This document shows, one piece after another, positions 1 to 5,972 of a stretch of DNA of 14,480 nt. Position 1 is the first letter of the stretch. Each line of letters opens with the position of its first letter. The DNA comes from Larix sibirica (taxonomy: Eukaryota; Streptophyta; Pinopsida; Pinales; Pinaceae). The notes under the pieces are model-generated. The model was not told where the DNA came from. It was given only the letters and a program-made list of their open reading frames with translations, and did no database searches. The DNA lies in assembly GCA_004151065.3 (NCBI GenBank), contig NWUY0300074038.1, positions 1-14,480 on the forward strand, written 5' to 3'. A program made the position numbers and the translations under genes.

Positions 1-240
1 ACAATATATAGCAAGGCAATTCAAATTAGGTTAGGAGGCTATCTGAATTGCTCATGTAGTGCTTGGAGACTACTACTAGTCAGGCTTAACTAGAGCTAAA
101 TACCCTTAGTTAGACATGCACACTCACCTAGACTGAGTTTAACTGACCCAAGACTCCCCAATCACTAGTTCTGACTGAGTGATGTGCAAGCAACTGACTG
201 TATGTGCATGCAAATCCCTAAAATCACTCAACTGGGGCGC

Positions 241-280
241 TTAGGGTTTGTTAGGGCTAGTTAGGGTCAGTTAGGACCTG
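241..280 (+). repeat. Telomere-like decamer repeat, four degenerate units
   Basis: Four adjacent 10-bp units begin TTAGGGTTTG, TTAGGGCTAG, TTAGGGTCAG and TTAGGACCTG. The core TTAGG is kept while the last four or five bases drift. The 10-bp period does not fit the 7-bp plant telomere repeat, so this is probably a local minisatellite and not a true interstitial telomere. Confidence 0.6.
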
Positions 281-352
281 GATTAGTGGAGCACATCTAG
301 TCCTCAACCAGTTCCAGGCTCAGTCACTCCTAAAATTAGGGAACAGTTCCTC

Positions 353-392
353 AAATCATGGAATGCACCCCCGAATCAAGGAATGCGCCCCC
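353..392 (+). repeat. Two 20-bp tandem units ending in CCCCC
   Basis: Units at 353-372 and 373-392 match closely: each reads A/G-AATCA-N-GGAATGC, then A/G, then CCCCC. On the minus strand the core is GGGGGCGCATTC or GGGGGTGCATTC. That resembles units of the large array at 13931-14302, for example AGGCGCATTCC at 14292-14302. Confidence 0.6.
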
Positions 393-498
393 AATTCTTG
401 TAATCCAACTCAAGGTTGACTCAGGAGGTCATATTGGATGGGGTTTGTCCCACTAGAGTGATCAGGTCAAGGTCTAGGTGGCTAGGTAGAGGGTTATT

Positions 499-710
499 TG
501 CTCTAACAAAAATAACAAGCACATAAAAACAATATGCAAACCAGTTTGATAACAGAGTTTTCCAAATTTTGGCTACATCTCTGGGTTCACTCAATCGACG
601 AATCACTTCGTTATTTCTCCCTCAAAGAGGGCTTCTCCTTTTACAAAAAGGCTGAAATATTCTCCTAATATGTGGCTGGTTCTCTCCTTTACAAGGGCAA
701 CAACTTCTCA
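499..710 (-). mobile_element. Partial LTR of a copia-like retrotransposon (R/U5 part)
   Basis: The sequence from 508 to 710 aligns with 2133-2340 inside the larger LTR, in the same orientation, with scattered substitutions and small indels. Shared blocks include CTCAAAGAGGGCTTCTCC and GTGGCTGGTTCTCTCC. Weak similarity resumes around GCAAATCCTTTT (767-778 against 2443-2454). Read on the minus strand it carries the GACGTAGCC-type U5 wording that I associate with plant copia LTRs. A possible terminus is TG at 499-500. The two copies are clearly diverged, so they are either old LTRs of one element or relics of two related insertions. Confidence 0.65.
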
Positions 711-1093
711 CAAGTATCCAAATTATGAAAACGCTGAAGCAAGCATCCACCTTCCTTAGGTAAATGCAAATCCTTTTACAATGGGGATGGATAAATTTTT
801 TTAATCTAATAGATTGATTTATTGAACAACAATGCTCTTGTTCTGCCTTGAGTGTTTACACTGAGAAACAAAAAAAAATACAGAATTCATGAATGGATTA
901 CAATCTACTGTAGAAGCAGTTTAGTACACCGAAACACATTTGGATGGGCGAAACAAAATGACAAAAAATAAACAATGAAATCCATGATAAAGCCTTCAGT
1001 TCTAAGTTCTTGTATACATGTAGGTGAGGTGCTGCCTGCTCAAGCTAACGAATCAATAGAGAAAGCAGTTGTCCTTATTATTTGGACTTTACC
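711..1093. other. Unassigned spacer within retroelement mosaic
   Basis: No conserved frame is present. On the minus strand the part at about 800-1080 looks like an mRNA 3' end: it is T-rich and ends in CAATAAATCAATC (complement of about 817-829) followed by an A-run. This could be a captured transcript end, but nothing identifies the source gene. It lies just beyond the stop codon of the reverse-transcriptase fragment. Confidence 0.35.
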
Positions 1094-1279
1094 TCATTTC
1101 GGCCTTATACTTTCCACCAAATCCAACATCCTCCTCATAGTGGAAGAGTAGTATTTTATGAACCTATGTGAGTACTTCGTAGCTCCAACGAAGCTCCTCA
1201 CTTCCGGAACTATGCTTGGCTTTTGCCAATTCACAATAGCCTCAACCTTTGACGGAAATTTTTCCTTCATGTGTGGTCT
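1094..1279 (-). pseudogene. Ty3/gypsy reverse-transcriptase fragment (thumb to RNase H junction)
   Basis: Read on the minus strand, the open frame contains KVEAIVNWQKP (from 1249 downward), then EVRSFVGA and HRFIKYYS. This is the order of the conserved gypsy block in which K-V-E-A-I-x-x-W is followed by E-V-R-S-F-L-G and then Y-x-x-F-I-x-x-F-S. That block sits at the end of the polymerase domain, just before RNase H. The frame is closed by TGA at 1094-1096 and by another stop at 1280-1282, leaving about 61 codons. The catalytic YxDD region upstream and RNase H downstream are missing. It is a dead fragment. Its gypsy affinity contrasts with the copia-like LTRs around it, suggesting nested or chimeric insertions. 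Confidence 0.75.
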
Positions 1280-1991
1280 TCAGGTGTGCTACATCCAATC
1301 CGAGATACCATAGGTGAGGTCAAGGTGGATGCGGGCATCTACAACATAGCTGGTGAGAACTTACTTTGGTGTATAGCCACTACCTTTGTTGGTGGTTCTT
1401 GATCTCGCGTAACAGATCTTGAATCGAAGTTCATGATCAAAATCTGCACATTGTTTTACTTTTTAGTATGAATTCCTTGTCTTCTTTTGCTCTGTTCCCA
1501 TCTCAGAATTTGGAAATGAGAAGGGGGAGGTGACAGTCGTCGCCGGTCGGCCATGAAGATGCTTTCATCCAAGAGACCTGTGATATTGGGTAATCTCGGT
1601 AAACCCTTAAAACATCTTGTTAGCTGGATTCGTTGGGTTCAAATCATATCTTTAACCCCGTCTACAACTCCCTATACCAGTTCATTGATAGAATCTTCCA
1701 AAGTGAGTACACTTTCTGTCTCCTCATAGGCGTCATTCTGAGCAGCTCTATGCATGGAATAATCAATGCAACAAGAATGTCTTTTAGCAGACCATTGCAA
1801 AAATTGCTACATGGCTCTAACGATGGCAGTGATTAGCAGCGACTTCATTCCACTTTATGGCTCTCTCCTCAAGTGATTGGCTCTTAGCAACATTTTAAGG
1901 CTCCGATACCAACTTGATCTGATGCCTTTGATGATAGTGGCTGCGAGCAGAGCAGCTTATTAATCCTCAAATTTGACCTCTGATCTTGAGT
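1280..1991 (-). other. Decayed internal region of a minus-strand LTR element
   Basis: This stretch lies between the reverse-transcriptase fragment and the primer-binding site, where gag would be expected on the minus strand. Between about 1670 and 1870 that strand has a frame rich in acidic and polar residues, broken by TAG stops. It could be a gag start, but no zinc knuckle or other motif confirms it. Only about 700 bp separate the primer site from the reverse-transcriptase fragment, far less than an intact gypsy element needs, so protease, most of gag and most of pol are deleted. Confidence 0.4.
1899..1911 (-). promoter_or_regulatory. Retrotransposon primer-binding site, second copy
   Basis: The minus strand reads TGGTATCGGAGCC. 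It differs at one of 13 positions from TGGTATCAGAGCC, the usual plant primer-binding site complementary to the 3' end of initiator methionine tRNA. It is preceded by GATCAAGT, nearly the same as the LTR end before the other site at 1992-2002. Confidence 0.55.
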
Positions 1992-2002
1992 CTCTGATAC
2001 CA
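1992..2002 (-). promoter_or_regulatory. Primer-binding site (initiator Met tRNA) of minus-strand LTR element
   Basis: The minus strand reads TGGTATCAGAG, an exact 11-base match to the start of the common plant copia primer-binding site. It lies 3 bp from the proposed LTR end at 2006, the expected spacing. This fixes the element's orientation: LTR to the right, internal region to the left. Confidence 0.7.
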
Positions 2003-2005
2003 ATT

Positions 2006-2613
2006 TGATCCGATAATGGACATTGGAAAACTGATTTAGTTTTTCTTCATTACTGGATGCTTTACAAATTTCTCAAATTCCATTATTAATATGAAAATTG
2101 GCAATTATGATTCAGTATTTAAAACTAAAGCTAAAATAACAATAACATAAAAACAATGTGCAAACCAGATTGATAATGGAGTTCACTAAATTGTGGTTAC
2201 GTCTCCAAGTTTGCTCATCCGACGAACCACTTCATCATTATTTCTCTCTCAAAGAGGGCTTCTCCTTTTACAAAAAGAGCTGAAATATTCTCCAAATCTG
2301 TGGCTGGTTCTCTCCTTTACAAAGTTAACAGCTATTCACATTAAGTGGCTCATTCTCCCAATAAGGGGCTTACAAAGTTCTCCCAATAATGGGCTCATCA
2401 TTCACAAGCAAGAATACTTGCTTATTCTCTTCCAAAGAGATTGCAAATCCTTTTCCCAATTAGGGATTTTATAGCTTTACATTGTTGAGAACTACCTCAA
2501 CATTCTAAGGAGAAAATATTAATAACTCTTTAGATCCACTAAATTAAGATCTGGGTACAATTCAAGGGATAGGTTGAGAGAAATTCTCAACTATTCCCAT
2601 AAAGATCTCAACA
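2006..2613 (-). mobile_element. Copia-like LTR, about 608 bp, minus strand
   Basis: The boundaries are TG at 2006-2007 and CA at 2612-2613 on the plus strand. On the minus strand the LTR starts TGTTGAGATC and ends GGATCA, with a primer-binding site 3 bp beyond the end. Inside are a minus-strand TATA box (2466-2473) and, after it, a U5-like part with GGATGAGCAAACTTGGAGACG wording. Bases 2133-2340 are shared with 499-710. The combination of TG/CA ends, tRNA-Met primer site, TATA box and a second diverged copy supports an LTR. The right boundary rests only on the TGTTGAGA start and could shift. Confidence 0.65.
2466..2473 (-). promoter_or_regulatory. TATA box inside the LTR
   Basis: The minus strand reads TATAAAAT within GCTATAAAATCCC. 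It sits about 140 bp from the LTR start, a usual place for the U3 promoter. Transcription would begin near plus-strand position 2435 and run leftward. Confidence 0.5.
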
Positions 2614-3641
2614 TTCCCCTTAGATTAGGAATCTAGAGTACTATGAAGCTGTTTCATTAGTTTCCTACTACATTTGAGAGAAAAAAATACAAAAGCATAT
2701 AGCTCCAAAATATGTATTAATCATTTTATTTTATTTTTGTCTTTTTGCTCAAAAACTTCAACAAGCCATATCTTTCACATACGAAGTCCATTCGATCCTG
2801 TTCAAATTGGGTCGGAAAGGTCCCTATGAGCTCTTTGTTTTGTGGACAGTTTCAGCAGAAATGAAGACCTTATGAATTTGTCGAATGTGGAGTTCCTTTT
2901 GGATCATCCATCATGCCTAGAGATTGTCATTCACCAGAGAAGAGGAGCATATCTGATTTCTCAAAATATATGCTTTGACATAGACGTTGATTGAACTGTC
3001 ACCTATTTTGTTCTTTGGATTCACTAGGGTTTGATGGGTACCTATTTCCATTCTTTTTGTACTGTTATATTTCTTTGTATTTCTCACAGAGATATTGCTT
3101 TGCATTCCTACTGTTTACTCATTGTTGTACTTTTTATAGTCCCATCGGCCATTTGTGGCCAGTTGTGGACTTCAACATTTAAATTGAATTAAAAGAGAAT
3201 GAGATTTCCATCTCTAGTATAACCTAAGACAAGGATTTATGTTATGAATTGGTCTCCCTTTCCCTAGAATACAATTCTCAAATTATTACTTGTTGAAGGA
3301 AAGTTAGTATGCAATGTACCTACTTAGACTTTACAGGAAAGTGGTGATTAGTTCTCCTATTGGACTGTCCAAATGAGGTGGTAAAATATAGCCATCAACA
3401 ACCTCCAATGCTGTTAATGCCACTTGATGTTGTTATTTTCTTTCATGTAGCCAAAACACACATGGTATAGCTAACGAATATGTGGCTTTACCATGTTACC
3501 AGAAAGTCAACCCTAAGCTGCTGGAAACACGTTTCCGTGTTTCAAAAATGTTTCCTTGTATAAAATGCCTCTACAACACAGCATAAATGTTTCAGTGTCT
3601 TTTCAGATTTTTGGAACATCATATTGGTTGTTTTAGCCAAT
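2614..3641. other. Unassigned AT-rich stretch
   Basis: I see no conserved domain. The open frames here are about 60 codons, overlap on both strands and have no recognisable motif. The only structures are a possible hairpin at 3524-3543 and short T-rich runs. It could be intron of the ABCC gene, internal sequence of the element that ends at 5355, or both. Confidence 0.4.
3524..3543. repeat. Perfect 8-bp hairpin with 4-base loop
   Basis: GAAACACG (3524-3531), loop TTTC, then CGTGTTTC (3536-3543). The arms are exact complements. No run of T follows and nothing links it to a gene. Confidence 0.5.
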
Positions 3642-3944
3642 CAAAAACCCTCTTGGGAAATTCTTGCCACATGATTCTATCTCTATTTATGAACCATATT
3701 TTAATTTTTAGTAAGACTAATGCCAATAGAAGCAGAATAGCTGTGCCACATTTAAGTTGAGTTCATAATAGCAATTTTGACGAGTATCGTAGAAATTACA
3801 ACTATTTCAAGTTTTGACTCAAAACCCTTGTAGGAAATTCTTGTGGCACTATTATCTCTATTTATGAACATATTGCAGTGGGACCAATGCCAGAAGTAGA
3901 GTGGCAATGCCATTTCCGGATTGGGTTCATAATAGTGACTTTGA
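3642..3944 (+). repeat. Diverged direct repeat, two units of about 126-139 bp
   Basis: Unit 1 (3642-3780) and unit 2 (3819-3944) share ordered blocks: CAAAACCC, GGAAATTCTTG, TATCTCTATTTATGAAC, AATGCCA, then GTTCATAATAG and TTTGA at the end. Indels separate the blocks and the units are 38 bp apart. The degree of change suggests an old segmental duplication. No coding content is seen. Confidence 0.7.
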
Positions 3945-4907
3945 ACTATATTTTATTGAGGATGTTATGGCCATTTTAGATTGCAGCCTCAAAGCCCTAG
4001 CTTCACAAGGGAGCTCCATTGAATGCAAGCTTCTCTGATTTCTATTTTAAAACCCTAGCTCTCTTACCGACAACATAATATTGTATTTAACATGGATATA
4101 TTAGCTCCCATCATTGGGTCATAACTAGTTTTTATGCAACTTTGGAAGAAGCTCCTATTAGCTCCTATAAGTTTTCTTGAATTTTCTATTGAGTGTGAAG
4201 AACATAACAAGAAGTGGTTACTTGAAGTTAAACAAATTCTATGGCACACCAAACTTATTCATATGTTGAAGTAGTCCATACATAACTACTTTTAGATAAT
4301 TGAGTACAAAAACTACAAGAAGCTTGTGAAGCAATCCAAAGGATGCAACTTTGGAAACATATTGAAGAGTATACATGAGACATGTCTGGCTATAGTGTGA
4401 TTTAGAGGAGGCTTGTGAGGAATAGTGTGTGGACAATTGTCATTTATGGGAAGACAACTAAACTACTTTTAGCTTTTCTCCGATTAATCTACTCCATATG
4501 CAGTGTGTATCATAGAGGGAAGTCATGAGAAGGTTATGTTCTCTACATGATTCCTCTATAGTGGCAGTGTTCCTTCCGTAGCCACCCTTTTACGACTATA
4601 TGGAGGATATTTTTGATATGGAGTGCCCTATCTATTTGGATCCACATGATTGTGGTGAGCCTTTTGAGCATGCACTCAGCCATTCATGTGTCATTAGTTG
4701 CGAGTCGGTATGAGTATTGGTACGTGTGACCTTGTCTTCGGGATGAGTTTCTTGGACTACTTGTGCATTGGGGCTAGCATGGTACATTGGCTTATGGGTG
4801 GGTTTCCTGGACTACTTCAGCATTGTGGTCAATGCCTATACATGGACCCTACTCCCTAGTTTATGGTTGTACACCATCCCTACGAGTGTAGAGGACAACC
4901 CTTCTTG
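3945..4907. other. Unassigned stretch, possible 3' internal region of an LTR element
   Basis: No known retroelement domain can be read. A 43-codon open stretch on the plus strand (4582-4710) gives a protein-like, acidic sequence beginning PPFYDYMEDIFDME, closed by TAG before it and TGA after it; I cannot assign it. At 4738-4850 there is a tandem duplication of about 55 bp, both units containing TTTC-T/C-TGGACTACTT and GCATTG. Its position just upstream of a polypurine tract and LTR suggests the tail of a non-autonomous or decayed retrotransposon. Confidence 0.35.
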
Positions 4908-4922
4908 AAGGGGGATGGGGGA
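4908..4922 (+). promoter_or_regulatory. Polypurine tract before LTR
   Basis: AAGGGGGATGGGGGA is all purine except one T and ends directly at the TG that opens the LTR. This is the expected plus-strand primer site next to a 3' LTR, implying that the element body lies to the left. Confidence 0.6.
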
Positions 4923-4957
4923 TGATGGGATCCTTTGTTGGGGTATAATAGGGGCCT

Positions 4958-4967
4958 ATGGGCCCAT
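4958..4967. promoter_or_regulatory. Palindromic site II-like motif in LTR
   Basis: ATGGGCCCAT is a perfect 10-bp palindrome containing TGGGCC on both strands. Further GGCCCA words lie at 5036-5041 and 5087-5092, all upstream of the TATA box. TGGGCC/T is the known plant site II element bound by TCP factors; binding here is inferred only from the match. Confidence 0.4.
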
Positions 4968-4998
4968 TATATTTAATAATGGGATAGGTATGGTGGTG

Positions 4999-5110
4999 AA
5001 TCAATGTAATGTGGATTAGGTTCACTATTAAATAAGGCCCACCAAGTAGTTAGCATTGAATAAATATAATGTGGCTTCATAAAGAAGGCCCAATAAGTAG
5101 TTAGCATTTG
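4999..5110 (+). repeat. Tandem duplication in LTR U3
   Basis: Units 4999-5058 and 5059-5110 share TATAATGTGG or TGTAATGTGG, then AAGGCCCA followed by AAGTAGTTAGCATT. The second unit is about 8 bp shorter. Tandem copies in U3 are common in LTR retrotransposons and here they double the GGCCCA motif. Confidence 0.65.
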
Positions 5111-5135
5111 GTTTGGTTAAGGTTTAGTAGGTAGC

Positions 5136-5143
5136 TATAAATA
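5136..5143 (+). promoter_or_regulatory. TATA box of plus-strand LTR
   Basis: TATAAATA lies 213 bp into the LTR. The predicted start of transcription is near 5165-5170, toward the ABCC exon. Confidence 0.55.
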
Positions 5144-5296
5144 AGGATGGAGTCCTCCTTATGTGATCGTGTTGGAATATCATTGTATTGGAGCTTAGCT
5201 TAGCTCATTGGGAGGTTGGCAAGTGAACAGGGGTTGATCCTTGGATAAAACAAGCATTGTATGGTATTGCCCTACTTCAAGGGTTTTTTGATATTA

Positions 5297-5302
5297 AATA
5301 AA
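5297..5302 (+). terminator. Polyadenylation signal in LTR
   Basis: AATAAA, about 130 bp downstream of the predicted transcription start and followed by a T-rich stretch with TTTGTG, as expected near the R/U5 border. Confidence 0.45.
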
Positions 5303-5402
5303 GTATTGCATTTCTGATATATTATTTGTGATTCAATCTTAAGTGCCAAAGATCATAACAATGCCTGTCTAAATGATACTTTAAAGGATACTCATGAATT
5401 TT

Positions 5403-5514
5403 GGTTCTTGTTACAACCAATTTTTCAGCCTTAAATTTCTTTATATTCCCAAACTCCGGTTCTTTATACAACCAACTTTTTTGGCCTTAATTTGTTGTAT
5501 ATTTTCTCTATATT
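5403..5514 (+). repeat. Tandem duplication of about 56 bp next to the ABCC exon
   Basis: Units 5403-5457 and 5458-5514 both start GGTTCTT, then have ACAACCAA, a T-run, GCCTTAA and a TATATT stretch. They differ by several substitutions and small indels. The 69-codon open frame over them is a by-product of the T-rich repeat and not a gene. Confidence 0.65.
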
Positions 5515-5641
5515 CTATATCTGGCTTGACTTTGCAAACAAATAATTTTTTGCATGCCCATGCTGCATTTGAGCAGGCATTCCTGCAGGATTCCAACTAT
5601 TAATAGAAGATACTGTTGCACAAAATACAGTAGAACTTGTA

Positions 5642-5671
5642 CTTACAACTGCCATCTTTTGCCCCTTGCAG
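5642..5671 (+). promoter_or_regulatory. 3' splice site of the ABCC exon
   Basis: A candidate branch sequence CTTAC (5642-5646) is followed by a pyrimidine-rich tract and CCCCTTGCAG ending at 5671. In plant ABCC genes an intron commonly falls just before this K/R-Y-Y motif, which supports the position. Confidence 0.75.
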
Positions 5672-5966
5672 AAATACTACATGGCATCATCTAGAGAACT
5701 TGTTCGAATTGTAGGCATCCAGAAAGCTCCAATTATCCATCATTTTGGAGAATCAATTGCTGGAGCAGCAACCATCAGAGGTTTTGGTCAGGAGAAACGG
5801 TTCAGGAAAAAGATTTTGTATTTATTTGACTGCTATGCTCGTCCATTCTTCTATAGTTTTGCAGCCATTGAATGGCTTTGCTTACGGATGGAGATGTTGT
5901 CAACTTTCGTCTTTGCTTTCTCAATGGCTCTCCTCGTCAGCTTCCCTATTGGTACCATTGATCCGA
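5672..5966 (+). CDS. Internal exon of an ABC transporter subfamily C (MRP-type) gene
   Basis: The exon encodes 98 residues plus the first base of the next codon (295 bp). ABCC proteins are full-size pumps of about 1500 residues that use ATP to move glutathione conjugates, glucuronides and other organic anions, mostly into the plant vacuole. This piece belongs to the second transmembrane domain. It starts KYYMASSREL, has the conserved intracellular-loop block GESIAGAATIRGFGQEKRF (residues 26-44), then ARPFF and AIEWLCLR, and a hydrophobic helix at residues 75-91. It ends with the P-x-G-x-I-x-P pattern that precedes the next helix pair. There are no stops or frameshifts and both splice sites are good, so selection has probably kept it. 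The wording matches the plant ABCC3-like group best, but one exon cannot assign an orthologue. Neither nucleotide-binding domain is in the window. It could still be a duplicated lone exon. Confidence 0.92.
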
Positions 5967-5972
5967 GTAAGT
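5967..5972 (+). promoter_or_regulatory. 5' splice site of the ABCC exon
   Basis: GTAAGT matches the donor consensus exactly. Cutting here leaves the codon for the Ser after Asp-Pro split after its first base (phase 1), a boundary I recall in other plant ABCC genes. Reading on past it hits a stop at 6023-6025. Confidence 0.8.

Larger units (their letters stand above)
1..498. other. Non-coding stretch, likely decayed repeat DNA
   Basis: No conserved coding frame is visible on either strand. The stretch holds two small repeats, listed separately: TTAGGG-bearing decamers at 241-280 and a 20-bp C-rich doublet at 353-392. Short words such as ACTGA, CTGAGT and TAGTT recur, giving a low-complexity feel. 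It abuts the partial LTR at 499, so it may be flanking DNA or part of an older element read on the minus strand. I do not recognise a family. Confidence 0.5.
4923..5355 (+). mobile_element. LTR of a plus-strand retrotransposon (probable 3' LTR)
   Basis: The LTR begins TGATGGGATCC right after a polypurine tract. It has U3-like repeats, a TATA box (5136-5143), a stretch that would be the R region, and AATAAA (5297-5302). The end is less certain; ATCA at 5352-5355 gives TGAT...ATCA ends. No primer-binding site follows, which fits a 3' LTR and not a 5' one. No second copy of this LTR is in the window. It lies 316 bp upstream of the ABCC exon, on the same strand. Confidence 0.6.

Noticed and set aside
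421-606. 61-codon minus-strand open frame
   Set aside because: It lies over the LTR fragment and non-coding flank; its translation is a by-product of LTR sequence with no domain.
1633-1836. 67-codon plus-strand open frame
   Set aside because: No motif, and it lies opposite the presumed gag region of a minus-strand element.
2917-3182. Overlapping 60-codon frames on both strands
   Set aside because: Composition follows the local T-rich sequence; no domain, and the two strands overlap.
4064-4436. Two adjoining minus-strand frames of 62 and 65 codons
   Set aside because: They overlap slightly and look promising as a broken gene, but show no recognisable motif on either strand.
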